A stretch of 64,000 nt of DNA from Eretmocerus hayati. Its lineage: Eukaryota > Arthropoda > Insecta > Hymenoptera > Aphelinidae. The translations under genes were made by a program, and so were the position numbers. The notes under the pieces are model-generated. The model made no database searches. It was not told where the DNA came from and saw nothing but the letters and a program-made list of their open reading frames with translations. Shown piece after piece: positions 10,448-20,645 of the stretch (position 1 is the first letter of the stretch; each line of letters starts with the position of its first letter). Where the stretch lies: contig CM056743.1 in NCBI GenBank assembly GCA_029851415.1, positions 125,084,305 through 125,148,304 of the forward strand, read 5' to 3'.

Positions 10448-12457
10448 ATGCGTGAGAACATTTTCATCATCATCGTTGTCTCGATGATGATGATCGGCAC
10501 TATCGGCAGTATAGATATGAAGATGAACGAAGATGCTAACCTGGATATCTTGTTCAACTACGTCAAGTGCGTTCTATCGCCACAAAAAGTGAATGTCGTC
10601 GTTAAGACATTCAATGATCTTTCACCTCTAAGCATCAAGATTGCCCAAAAAGTGAATCAGGACTTTGTATCTGCTACTATTGATTCTGAAAGCATCGCAC
10701 AAATAGATAAAGAAAATCCTACTGACGATCAAAGACTTAGCTATGGTAAGAGACATATTTCTGAGCGTAATAGCTTATTTTTAGCTGTAACAGAATTTAT
10801 GCATGGGTCAAATGTGACGAGTGAACTAATCAAGATCCTCGAGAATTTCAATATCTTGAATGTCCTCTCACGCGGCAAATACCTTCTGAATATCATTACT
10901 GAAAAAGATTCGAATCTGGAGCACTTTCTAAGGTATGCTTGGTCATGGAAGTTCATAGACTTGACAGTGATTCAATGGATTCGGGAACCCCAACTGGAAG
11001 GAACAGCAATCAACTCAAGGCAGAATAGTACAAATTATCAAGTATTTGTTCATTCATACAATTTGTTTACTGGTCGTTTTAAGAGAGAATTACTGACGAC
11101 AAGTACAGAATTGTTCCCAAAGAAACTAAAAAATCTCCATGGATTTCCTCTCACTGTTATGATTTCCAATTCTAACCCAAGACTAGTAAGGATGAATCCT
11201 AGAGGCCCATCATATCATGGTCCTGAAAATTTTCTTGTGGATATGGTGATGGATGCTCTGAATTCCTCACTGATTGTAAGAACAAAAAAGACAGCAGTGA
11301 CTCTCAAACCTGATCACAACTTTCTTCACGGATTTCAAGATTTCATTCTACCAATTTCTAATCAGCCTATCGTCCTTCCATCAAATATAGAAGGTTGGGA
11401 ATTACGTCTGATTCATCATCTCGCTGGCATTCGTATTCCTATACCCGGTGCGTATCATTTCTACCTAATGCGACAAAAAACTTACGGTATAGAAATTTCG
11501 TACGCTGCCATTCTCACTTTTGGTGGACTCATCTTTACCGCATTCATATTCGCAATGTGGGCTCGATTACTCGGACTCAGAGATCCAAATTGGTCATTTT
11601 TAAATATTTTGACTGCTCAGATGGGAGGTTCAACTGGGAATCGTAGTCGAATGAAATTATCAGAAATGATTTTCCAGATGAGTATTTACATTGCAACATT
11701 TATCATAGTTACTCTTGGCGCGGATTACATGTACACAATTTTCATCTCCTACCCGGAATTGTCCAACATCAAAACCATGGCGGACTTGGCAAAAGCAGAT
11801 GTGAGCCTGTTCATGGATGAAACTCATTACAATCGGCTCAAAAAGTTTGGAAGAGATGTCGTGCTCGAAAAAATCTTCGTCCGTATTCGGGTCAGAAATA
11901 TCAGTGAAGGATCTCATCTATTCTGCGATTTACCAACATCTGGAGCCCATACATTTGACAGATCAATAAATCTTTGTTTGTTATTTTCAAGAGACATTCA
12001 TCATATTTTAGAATCCAACTACGAATGGCAAGTAGATAAAATTGAGGACCCAGTACTAGTTATCATGCCAACGATGATGCTTGGGACAATGCCTGCAATA
12101 TTTAAATATCGCTTTGAAGAACTTATATCCAGATTTTTGGAGGTTGGATTACTTGATTTGTGGACTGAAGTTATGAAGAGGAATCAATTGGCGAGATTAG
12201 AGTACAAAAAAGACACTAGTGAAGATGAAAAAAAAGAAGACGAAGGAGTGCCTTTGCATGATCAGCTGTGGCCAGTTTTTGTCGTTGGTTATCCAATTGC
12301 TGTCATTGCTCTCATTGGTGAATTGATTTGGAAGCGTTTTGTGGAAAAAACAAGATTTGGTAGACTGATGATGTCGTTTAACAATCAAACACAATCAAGA
12401 CCCGCACATCGCAGATTCAACACCAATCGAAGAGTAAGAAGAGTTGTATCGGCATAG
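10448..12457 (+). CDS. Divergent insect ionotropic receptor (IR), intronless
   Basis: A 669-residue membrane protein of the ionotropic-glutamate-receptor-related IR family. These are ligand-gated cation channels of chemosensory dendrites. The first in-frame ATG is at 10448; the open frame extends eight codons upstream without an ATG. A hydrophobic N-terminus (MRENIFIIIVVSMMMIG) serves as signal peptide. A long extracellular region follows, with the IR-like segment LKNLHGFPLTVMIS near residues 227-240. Then come TM1 (about 352-373), a short pore region with AQMGG near 390-394, TM2 (about 407-430), the second ligand-binding lobe (about 431-600) and TM3 (about 606-627). The tail is short and Arg-rich (VRRVVSA at the end). 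It is a single exon, as in many divergent IRs. The glutamate-contact residues of true iGluRs are not evident, which is typical of the family. No IR neighbour lies in the window. Ligand unknown. Confidence 0.88.
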   Translation: MRENIFIIIVVSMMMIGTIGSIDMKMNEDANLDILFNYVKCVLSPQKVNVVVKTFNDLSPLSIKIAQKVNQDFVSATIDSESIAQIDKENPTDDQRLSYGKRHISERNSLFLAVTEFMHGSNVTSELIKILENFNILNVLSRGKYLLNIITEKDSNLEHFLRYAWSWKFIDLTVIQWIREPQLEGTAINSRQNSTNYQVFVHSYNLFTGRFKRELLTTSTELFPKKLKNLHGFPLTVMISNSNPRLVRMNPRGPSYHGPENFLVDMVMDALNSSLIVRTKKTAVTLKPDHNFLHGFQDFILPISNQPIVLPSNIEGWELRLIHHLAGIRIPIPGAYHFYLMRQKTYGIEISYAAILTFGGLIFTAFIFAMWARLLGLRDPNWSFLNILTAQMGGSTGNRSRMKLSEMIFQMSIYIATFIIVTLGADYMYTIFISYPELSNIKTMADLAKADVSLFMDETHYNRLKKFGRDVVLEKIFVRIRVRNISEGSHLFCDLPTSGAHTFDRSINLCLLFSRDIHHILESNYEWQVDKIEDPVLVIMPTMMLGTMPAIFKYRFEELISRFLEVGLLDLWTEVMKRNQLARLEYKKDTSEDEKKEDEGVPLHDQLWPVFVVGYPIAVIALIGELIWKRFVEKTRFGRLMMSFNNQTQSRPAHRRFNTNRRVRRVVSA

Positions 12458-12465
12458 ATTATACT

Positions 12466-12617
12466 CGATACTGTATTCATGGATGTATTGTCCCCTACAG
12501 GGCTTAGAATGACGCTTAAATTTCTAAAACGATGCCAATTAGATAGCAGTCTTGATATTTGAGAACATTCGATAACATATCCTTCATATGAAAATGGAAT
12601 CGATGAATACAGTATCC
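12466..12617. repeat. Short inverted repeat directly downstream of the IR stop codon
   Basis: The arm GATACTGTATTCATGGAT at 12467-12484 is matched as reverse complement, with one mismatch, at 12599-12616. About 115 bp separate the arms. It begins ten bases after the IR stop, so it would lie in the 3' UTR. It could be a small MITE or a transcript hairpin. Confidence 0.6.
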
Positions 12618-13114
12618 CTTGTATATTGTCAAAAATCCACAGAGAGGAAAAACTAGAAACAAATATTTTCCACAAAAGTTCTAATATTTCATGCTGTGAG
12701 TGAAAAGAGCCCCCTTATCCATAATTCTGTGGATCAAGCATGATGATTTAGGAAACTTCTGATAATCACCAATCATAGTCGAGATTCCATGCGTCCAGCG
12801 TCAATATGCCATCACGTATAGATTGAAGACAATGTTGCATTTTGCATGCTTCATGAGTGCCTCATTGCACTGAAGCAAATGATAAATTTCTCCAAATCAA
12901 AACTCTGATACGGTGTCGTACCATGGTATGAAATTGGTAAGATTTTCTCAACAAAAACAAACGACCAACTCATTGGAAGGTTATTGCACAACTATTTGTT
13001 TGAAATTTTGATCACAAAATTCAATCGACTGTTTCAAATCAGCTACCAGCTACCTGATTGAATAATATTTCATTCGAACCTGGTCGAGCGGTTTTCCTTT
13101 AGAAGTTGCTACAG

Positions 13115-13154
<40 letters not shown>

Positions 13155-13404
13155 TGTGTGTGCATTGTATGCAGAGTCCTTTAATCGATTGACTAGGATC
13201 ATCTTTCATCAGAACAAGTGGGCAAACGGGATCTCATCTCACCCCTAGGAAGGAGATGAATCTGATCTTACTGTGCAGATGTCTCACCATGACTAGTTCC
13301 CCTTCTCTGCGATCTCAAAATTCTTGCTCAAAACCAAAGTCACATCGCCTAGAATATGACCCCGAGATACGTAATTCTCCGAATCGAAAAGTATTCGCGT
13401 TGAG
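12618..13404. other. No gene seen; contains a (TG)n microsatellite
   Basis: AT-rich intergenic sequence. A nearly pure TG dinucleotide run lies at 13119-13162. No reading frame here has recognisable domains. Confidence 0.6.
13119..13162. repeat. (TG)n microsatellite
   Basis: About 22 TG units with one interruption (TGAG) near 13151. Confidence 0.95.
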
Positions 13405-13860
13405 AGTGTTAGTGTGTAAACTTCGATTCGGAAGACAAATTCAATGATTATTATTTTCAAGCGTGAACTATCGATTCATTTTGAACCCTTGTGTTCATCA
13501 CTTGTAAATATTGTCAAGCAAAAAGTCTGTGAATATTCAATTCGAGATCCATCAAGCGAGCCTTGAATGCTCATCAGACACTCAAAAAGAGCAGTGTGAA
13601 CTTCAATTCAGCAGAAAAACTTATTAATCTATGATTTAAGCGTAAATTATCTACTTATCTAGAGCTACTGGTTATCACTTTAGAGACATTAACCAGGAAA
13701 CGTCTATGAATACTCAAGATCTTACGCGTGTTTTGAACGCTCATAGATACTCGAAAACGAATAAGTTTAGAATAGAGAAATGAAAATGTTGGGTGTGTTA
13801 GGATGTAAACTCATTAATCTTCATTTCTAAGTGTGCGGTTGTTGATTTTTCGAGCAACTA
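13405..13860. repeat. Diverged tandem repeat, unit about 190-200 bp, 2-3 copies
   Basis: Blocks recur in order: GTGTGTAAACTTCGATTCGG near 13411, GTGTGAACTTCAATTCAGC near 13592 and GTGTGTTAGGATGTAAACTC near 13793. Each is followed by related AAGCGT(G)AA.. and GTCT(G/A)TGAATA(T/C)TC blocks in the first two copies. The copies are strongly diverged and the last is partial. Nothing coding is visible. Confidence 0.5.
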
Positions 13861-14083
13861 TATATCTATTTTTCTCCGTGTGCGATGTTGATGAAGAAAT
13901 GTTGATGAGTATCGAGGACCCACCAACACCACACAAGTTTCTGATCGCCATAAGCATACAAAAATTTACTGGAAATTAGGTTCGAATAAGTTATAGCTTG
14001 GTATGAGTTCCTCCTATAATTCGGATTACTCTGAGTATACTCAAGAGCATCCGGTAGTCGTGCAAACAGCAAGCTGAATTTTG

Positions 14084-14216
14084 TTCACACTTCACTCAAA
14101 TTCTCTCCTGATTCAGGCTCTAAGCGGCGAATTGTCACACACTAGTTATTGCCTAACTTTTATGCGACAACTCGTCGTTTAGCTCGAATCAGGAGAGAAT
14201 TTGAGGAGAGTGTGAA
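14084..14216. mobile_element. Small MITE with about 50-bp terminal inverted repeats (133 bp)
   Basis: The left end from 14084 (TTCACACTTCACTCAAATTC) matches the reverse complement of the right end (TTCACACTCTCCTCAAATTC). Similarity continues through CTCTCCTGATTC to GTTGTC/ATTGTC with few mismatches. Only about 30 bp separate the arms. I could not fix a target duplication. Confidence 0.75.
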
Positions 14217-15568
14217 TAAAAGTACCACCGATCCAGAGGTTTCTCACTGATCTGCAATGCTCTTATAATTAGGTGTAAAGGGCAAATTTTAAGGTATAAG
14301 TTAGACAGTATAGAAATATTTCAACAACTGCTCTCAATTTTTCTATCATCGAAATTTTCACATAAGTTCCGTATGGAACCCTGCGACCGGATTGCATGGC
14401 TACCGCGTGTCCATGAAAATTGTGAAATTAGCAAACTATTATTGGGAATGTAACAAAATAGGAAAACGACGATCCGCAAATCATTGTTATTTTCTCCGAA
14501 TAATCAGTGACCCTCCGCACGAAAGTCGAACCAAAACTCTGTACGAGAGGGCCCGCATTCCATTAGGTTCTGTTGCACGCTATTCCGACCTGCCGGGTTC
14601 AGTCTGCTCCTTGTTCTCCAGGCAACGGGTCTTGTCTTACTACTGATTTTCGTATTGACCCCGGTGCAGCCCTTGTTACCTTGCCACATAACATTTCCAA
14701 TATTGCCAAATCTCCATCACGCTGACGGTGTATCACCTGATTTTATCTGTACCACACAATGCAAATAATAATAAATCAAGTCCATTTATCAGTAGGTCTA
14801 AAATAATTTCACCCAAAACTCGCCGCCCTTATTCCGATCCTGTGCAATTTGATATCAGCTTCCAGACATTGCACTGGTACTAGTTTCCTAAGCCCATGGT
14901 TTATGTAAACCGGTGCCTTGAGAACGGAATGATAGCCTTACTATTCCGAGTCGATATCGATCAGAGATCCCTACAATTGGGACGGTTCACGGAGTTCCAG
15001 TCTAACACACGCTCGAGAGAGAAAAATGGGCAATTAAGGTTCCAAGCACGATCATGAAAGTAAGACCAAATATCTCGATAACGAACAAATCAAGATTAGA
15101 CATCGATCGAGGAGCGAGATCGCTCTACAAGGGCCATACTCCCCATCATCTTGTGTACTTAAATTGAGGGATTTTTTTCATTAGTTTTATTTGCTCCTGT
15201 CACAACCATATGTATAACACATTTGCAAATCAATAAACTTTTATACAAAATTAACTGACTCAAGGATGGGTAGCAATTATTCATTAGTTTGATTCCACAA
15301 AAAAATCTGGAATGTGCATACACTAATACCGGTCGAGGGTTTGTGTACACTTGAAAAAAAAAGTTCGATTTTGGTCACATGACTCCTCTGATCTCCTTGG
15401 TCCAAAATGACTCTACTTGGGCTCATTTTCTGGCCTTCTCCAAGCAATTTGAGGACTATCTGTGGACTTTCTCCACCCGCTCAACGGGATCTCAATAGGT
15501 TAAGCCGAATCCATGGAAAATTTTATGGAAATTTTGTCAACACTCAAACTCCGGTAAGTCAAACATAA
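14217..15568. other. No supported gene
   Basis: Unassigned AT-rich sequence. Frames of 60-84 codons at 14392-14689 overlap on opposite strands and show no motif. Confidence 0.6.
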
Positions 15569-15876
15569 GTTGATTGATTGATTGATTGATTAGATTTTAT
15601 TAAGGGCAGAGGGTAAACCCTATTTGCCCAGTTTGGAGAAATAGGAAGAATTACAACGATTTAACAAAAATAAGTAGTGACGTTGATGAGTAAGGTGCTA
15701 AGGCATAAATCTCAAGGGATAATGATAATGCTAGTGTGGCTACAAGATAAACTCGAATGTGGTAATTCTAGGGAAGCAGGAATAATGTTATACTAATAAT
15801 AATAATCATAATTAACCTATATGTGATAATAATGTGAAGCATATATATAAAATAATTAATTGTGAGCCTGGCTCTA

Positions 15877-17628
15877 CTATACATGTCCTAGAAGCAATAT
15901 TTTTCTTAATAGAGCTTGGGGATTCGTATTCATTCGTTTGTTTTGAGCTCTCAAGACCCAATCATTTGCATTACGCTCTATGAAGATTTCACGGAGACAT
16001 TGTTTGAATATGCTCGGATTTTGGTTGATGAAATCAACTTCATCAAGAGTGTTGAAGAGTTTTGAGGCTACGTACGTAAAGGGCTGATTTAGTGCTTCAG
16101 TGCGAGGGGCTTTATACAGCATGGTATGTTTTTTGTTGCGCTTGGACTGTCGAAGGGATGGCGCTTCGGTGGCAAGTTTGAAACGCGGTCTCAGGAATGA
16201 CGGAAGCTTGTGATAAATGATTGAAAATGGAAGGGACGCGATGAGATATTCTCCACATTTAGCAGCTAAGAGCCAGCTGAGAGATATTCGGTATGGTGTG
16301 ACGTGCGCGCGCCTGGGCACATTTCCATGAGCAAACCTGATACAGGTGTTCATAAGGGTGTGCAGTTTCTTTGTTTGTGTTTTATCAAGACCAGTGAGGA
16401 GAGTAGCACTGTAGTCAAAGTGTGGGAGTACCAGACTTTGGGTGAGCTGTTGCTTAAGCTGACGCGATAGTGCACGACTCAACATTCGTAACGAGTGTAA
16501 GGATTCGTGTACTTTCTTGGATATGGTATTTATTTGAGAACTCCAGTTCAATGGAGGAGACATGTTCACGCCAAGGAGTTTTACGCGGTCTACGTATGGA
16601 ATGACTGTTCCATCAATTGTGATGGGGGCGGTACGCTTGAGATCGATATTTCTAAGGTACAACTCACTACCAAGTATCATGGCAGTGGTTTTCTTTGCAT
16701 TCAGACGAAGCCCATTTTCGCGAGTCCACCTTGCTACACCATTGGCATCTTCATTGATTAGTGGAATCTTCCTGACAAGGTCAGCAGGGTGTGAGTGAAT
16801 GTATATACCGGTATCATCCGCAGAGATCTTGTGGGATGAGTGACGCAGTACAAGAGAGAGGTCATTTATACAAATCAGGAAAAGGAGTGGGCCAAGGACA
16901 CTACCCTGCGGAACACCTGCATTCGTATCAAGCCATGTCTCATCTGTTCCGTATTCACGCCGAACTGCTTGGGTACGACCACGTAGGTAGCTTGCGAACC
17001 ATCGTATGACACGATCGGAGCAACCAATATTGCGTAATTTCTTTAGAAGAATGTAATGTGGAAGTGTGTCGAACGCTTTAAAAAAGTCGAACGAGATGAA
17101 GACTGTGATCATGCGGTTGTCAATTGCAGTGCGGATGTCTTCCAGTACACCAAGTAAAGCTGTTTGCGTCGAGTGATGAGGTCGGACCCCACACTGATGA
17201 GGGTCAAGTAAGTTAGCAGAGAGAAGATGAGAGGAAAGTTGTTGTACAATGCGTTCCAGAATTTTAGACATTTCTTGGAGCTGTGATACAGGGCGGGTGT
17301 CAGACAGAGATTTTGTCGCAGAGATTTTCGTAAAAGGAATGATGGAAGACTTCTTCCACTCTTCGGGAAAGTATCCCGTAACGAGTGACTCATTGACAGT
17401 TGTGGTAATATGCGGATGCAGTGCTGGGAAAGCCATCTTGAACATGGTGGATGATAAACCATCTACGCTAACGCCTTGGGATTTACAGACTGCAAATCCT
17501 CGCTGAGTATCTTCACCAGTTACAGGTCTGAAATCGAACGTGGGAACATTGTCCGGTAAAGGCGTCGGACAGACTTGTTCAATATCACTATCTCTCAGGG
17601 GCGAGGATGTCTTTGGATACGGACGCAT
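15877..17628 (-). CDS. Reverse transcriptase part of LINE ORF2 (583 codons open)
   Basis: A long uninterrupted frame with the RT motifs in order: FRPVTGEDTQRGF and SQGVSVDGLS (residues about 33-60), IIPFTKISATKSLSDTRPVSQL, the FISFDFFKAFDTLPHYILL box with the first catalytic Asp, NAGVPQGSVLGPLLF, and the catalytic ISADDTGIYIHS (family F-x-D-D replaced by S-A-D-D). A C-terminal domain follows, ending LLGHV. The RT would copy element RNA at a nicked target. The frame is open but lacks the N-terminal half of ORF2, because the matching segment upstream (17651-17881) is in another frame. The copy is therefore probably inactive. Confidence 0.82.
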   Translation of the reverse strand: MRPYPKTSSPLRDSDIEQVCPTPLPDNVPTFDFRPVTGEDTQRGFAVCKSQGVSVDGLSSTMFKMAFPALHPHITTTVNESLVTGYFPEEWKKSSIIPFTKISATKSLSDTRPVSQLQEMSKILERIVQQLSSHLLSANLLDPHQCGVRPHHSTQTALLGVLEDIRTAIDNRMITVFISFDFFKAFDTLPHYILLKKLRNIGCSDRVIRWFASYLRGRTQAVRREYGTDETWLDTNAGVPQGSVLGPLLFLICINDLSLVLRHSSHKISADDTGIYIHSHPADLVRKIPLINEDANGVARWTRENGLRLNAKKTTAMILGSELYLRNIDLKRTAPITIDGTVIPYVDRVKLLGVNMSPPLNWSSQINTISKKVHESLHSLRMLSRALSRQLKQQLTQSLVLPHFDYSATLLTGLDKTQTKKLHTLMNTCIRFAHGNVPRRAHVTPYRISLSWLLAAKCGEYLIASLPFSIIYHKLPSFLRPRFKLATEAPSLRQSKRNKKHTMLYKAPRTEALNQPFTYVASKLFNTLDEVDFINQNPSIFKQCLREIFIERNANDWVLRAQNKRMNTNPQALLRKILLLGHV

Positions 17629-17650
17629 AGTGAGTGTTGAGAGATGGACC

Positions 17651-17925
17651 TTAAAATTGATCGAGTGGTGACGGTGTCCGTCTAGACATCAAACCGAATT
17701 TCCTGAGTTCGCTCCATCTTGACTTAACATAAGGTGAACTCAAAACCCTGTTAGAGACGTATTCATTTTTAGCGTTGTCAAGAGTGAGTTTCACTTCGTC
17801 GCGTGCCGAGCGACATGCTGATGCAGCGCTAGGAGACTTTGTTTTGCATGCACGACTGTAGAGGTTATCGCGTTGTCTCATGAGATATCTTATATCAGCT
17901 GTAACCCAAGGTTTTTTTAGAGGAA
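17651..17925 (-). pseudogene. Upstream linker fragment of the same LINE ORF2
   Basis: The minus strand reads LPLKKPWVTADIRYLMRQRD and continues to a stop at 17651. This is the linker between endonuclease and RT seen in many LINEs (pattern KPWxT..I...). It is out of frame with the RT frame that begins at 17628, and a further shift lies near 17930. Confidence 0.6.
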
Positions 17926-18060
17926 GTTACATTGAGATGCTTTATGGGTGACAGCTGATCAAAGGTATTCAGAGCAACACGGGTGATCGTTGGTGAATCG
18001 GGGTGATTCAGAAAAAAGTTCAAAAAGGTCCAAAATTCGTTTCTGAAAATTATCTCACCT

Positions 18061-19872
18061 TGTTTCTGATCCGAGCTGTGACTGTTTTTGTAAAGGAGAA
18101 GTTATCTCGGGGATGAGGCCCAAATCCATGAAAGGTCAAGAAATCGGGATCACGGTGGTATATTTCTGGTTTTTTCCCAATTTCTTTCGTGTTGCTAGTC
18201 GTAGGAATCAAGATCATTGTTCATAAGAGTGAAATGTGAATCCATCCATCACTCCTTGATCACTGGTCCTTTTTTTGAGAAAAATCTTCCTTCACAGAAA
18301 GAGTCACAGCTCGCACCAGGAATATAATCTAGAATGATTTCTAAGAACGGATTTTGAAGCTCTTGACTTCTACTTTGAGATGTTATTTTTTATTATAGAA
18401 ATCCATAAATTTCCGCCAGACTTGCAGAAGTTTGCGTATAGGCCTGATTTCTATAAAATTCGTATGCAAGCATGAGCAATATCGTGGCGTGCTTCTATGT
18501 AACTGACTGAATCTCAACTCGCGTCAGTAGTATACTTAGGGGGTGCTCTATTTGGGCGAACGCTGATAATTCAAAACAAAAATGCGACAATTACCTTCTG
18601 ACTCGAATATTTTATTCATCCAAAATCGAATGGGGTCAATTTTGGAATAAGATATAGGAGCTCCGATGCTGAAAGATACCGATCCAAAATCAAAGTCAGA
18701 CAACGAGGTATCGAATCCAAAGCTTTTGGCTTCCTGCTATCAGAAAAGGGAACCAACCATTGCGCTCAATCAAGTGGTCAGTTACAATGATCGAAACGGC
18801 TCAACGAGTCCATCAACACACATTCATCTCAACACATTCAAAGAATGATCTCAGTCGAATTCAGAAAGACTGAATTGAGAGCAGATCTCGTACACATAGA
18901 TAATCTACCTCTCATTCCGATCGAGCCGAAAAAAGGCTTCGACACTGTGCAGTCAGTACTCAGCTTCGTAACGAAGATCGATGCACCTCGATTCCATTAT
19001 CTGCTCTTTGCGCGATTCAACTTTTGCTCGACACTGAACTGCCGAGCGAGCGCGCCTGCACAAAACCAATCAACTCTTGGAGCGCAAAATGGACCTCGAC
19101 AAAAGTGAGCTGCACGCTTCGAAACTGAAAAGCAGAGGGTGCTGGCATATACGTCTATAGCCCTTTGGTGAAAAAATCCCCGTAACAAACATAAATCCCC
19201 GGCCGCTAAAGCGATTTTGTTGCCCACCTTCACCCCCTCTTCCTGTCTCTGATGTATCTGCGACGCGCAAACGAGTAAGCCGCTTCGACGAAAGCGAGCT
19301 TGCATCAGCCGATGGACGATCTCGTCAATTAAGCGGCCAACTGTAGCGTGTATAACGCAGTTTCGCAGTTTGTACGAATTTTGTACATACACACATATTG
19401 GTGTTATCGTAAAAGCTTGCGAATTTTGGTCAGTTACACGAACTTACATTTGTTCCGCACTCGGCTACTAGAGTCATTGTAGTGTCAAGCTTTTCCTTTA
19501 TTTCTGAAAAAAAGTCGCTCAAGGAGAATTTTTGGCGCTATTTAGTAGAGTGATGGTGGTCTGTCTGATACAAATCCGCAGGACATTCCTAAGGATACAA
19601 AGCTGAGATCCTCAAAGCATAATGAGAATTATATCGTGTCGGGCCCCGGCCAGACGGAAAAATGCAAAAGTAATGATTAATTTTGTCATGCCAAGTTAGA
19701 ACAAAGAAATACTGACTCAAGAGGGAGAATTAGTTCATTGGATCAAATCTCACCCATACAATCAAAAGTTGGAAAACATGTGCGTTGTACATACCAACAA
19801 GTTAGCATATACCTTCAGTGCTCACTATATTCCGATAAAATTTTGGAAATGCAATGTCGTCAGGTTATAATA
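18061..19872. other. No supported gene
   Basis: Short overlapping frames of up to 131 codons near 18.8-19.4 kb occur on both strands without recognisable motifs. The local GC content is slightly higher near 19.0-19.3 kb. I see no element boundary. Confidence 0.55.
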
Positions 19873-19874
19873 TA

Positions 19875-20643
19875 CAGGCAGACCCCGCTATTCACGGTTA
19901 ATGCGTATTAAGAAAATGCCACGCATACCAGGACCTTGTGCTTATGGGAAAAGAGGGGAGGATCAGAAAGTGACTAAAAATGCCAAACCTCATCTTGGGA
20001 TGCGATCAATTCATGTAAGAAACCTGGAAGATAGTCTTTATACAGGGCAGATACGAGGTAACAAAGTAATGAGATTGAAAAACTTCTGTAATTCGCTCCA
20101 AAATCTGTCGAAAAAATTAGTCACGCTAGGTGTAGAACTCTGTCGCTTCTGAGTGGCGAGGTCGACGAAATGGTCACTATACAATCTCTGATGAGTGTCC
20201 ATTGGAAGTTCAAACAATTTCGTCAACTTTTACTCCAGATACGAATTCAACATTTTCAGTTAATCCGAGAGGCTTACAATTTATTTTCACGCTTTTTAAT
20301 TGACGGATGTGCATGCTTCCCGCGTACAATGTCATGATTAGAATTTAGATTGTTCGTAAGTACTTGTTCATCAGGATACCGATTAATCAGTCTTGATAAA
20401 TAATAAGAACACCAACATCCTGCCTGAGCATTTCAATTACGAAGTTGTATCGGAATGATAAATTTAAATGAAATCAAACGAAAATCTATTATGTATTCAT
20501 GAAGTAAGTTAGCTCGAAAGTCCAGATCCAAACCGCGAATAATCGAGTCAGGGTACCGTGAATACCGGGGAAGGCAAAATTTTTCAAATCGCGAATAAGC
20601 GAATTCCGCGAATTCCGGGACCGCGAATAGCGGGGCTTGCCTG
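19875..20643. mobile_element. pogo/Tigger-like non-autonomous DNA element with TA duplication
   Basis: The left end at 19875 reads CAGGCAGACCCCGCTATTC. The right end, read as reverse complement from 20643, gives CAGGCAAGCCCCGCTATTC and stays similar for about 24 bp. TA lies outside both ends (19873-19874 and 20644-20645). A CAGGCA..CCCCG start with TA target is typical of the pogo/Tigger branch of Tc1/mariner (family knowledge). Near the right end a second, inverted copy of the terminal motif occurs (about 20547-20574, ACCGTGAATACCGGGGAAGGC-like). The interior has no transposase. Confidence 0.8.
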
Positions 20644-20645
20644 TA

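Larger units (their letters stand above)
15570..18060 (-). mobile_element. 5'-truncated CR1/Jockey-like LINE with tetranucleotide 3' tail
   Basis: The minus strand carries the end of an endonuclease/linker region, a full reverse transcriptase and a 3' untranslated region. The 3' end is the microsatellite tail (TGAT)n on the plus strand at 15570-15590, which reads (AATC)n in element sense. Such tails are typical of CR1/L2/Jockey-type elements. The clade is inferred from tail and RT style only. The upstream limit near 18060 is where protein-like sequence (FWTFLNFFLNHPDSP) fades. It lacks ORF1 and most of the endonuclease. Confidence 0.8.

Noticed and set aside
15570..15590. Simple TGAT repeat as an independent microsatellite
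   Set aside because: It sits exactly at the 3' end of the LINE and is better explained as its tail.
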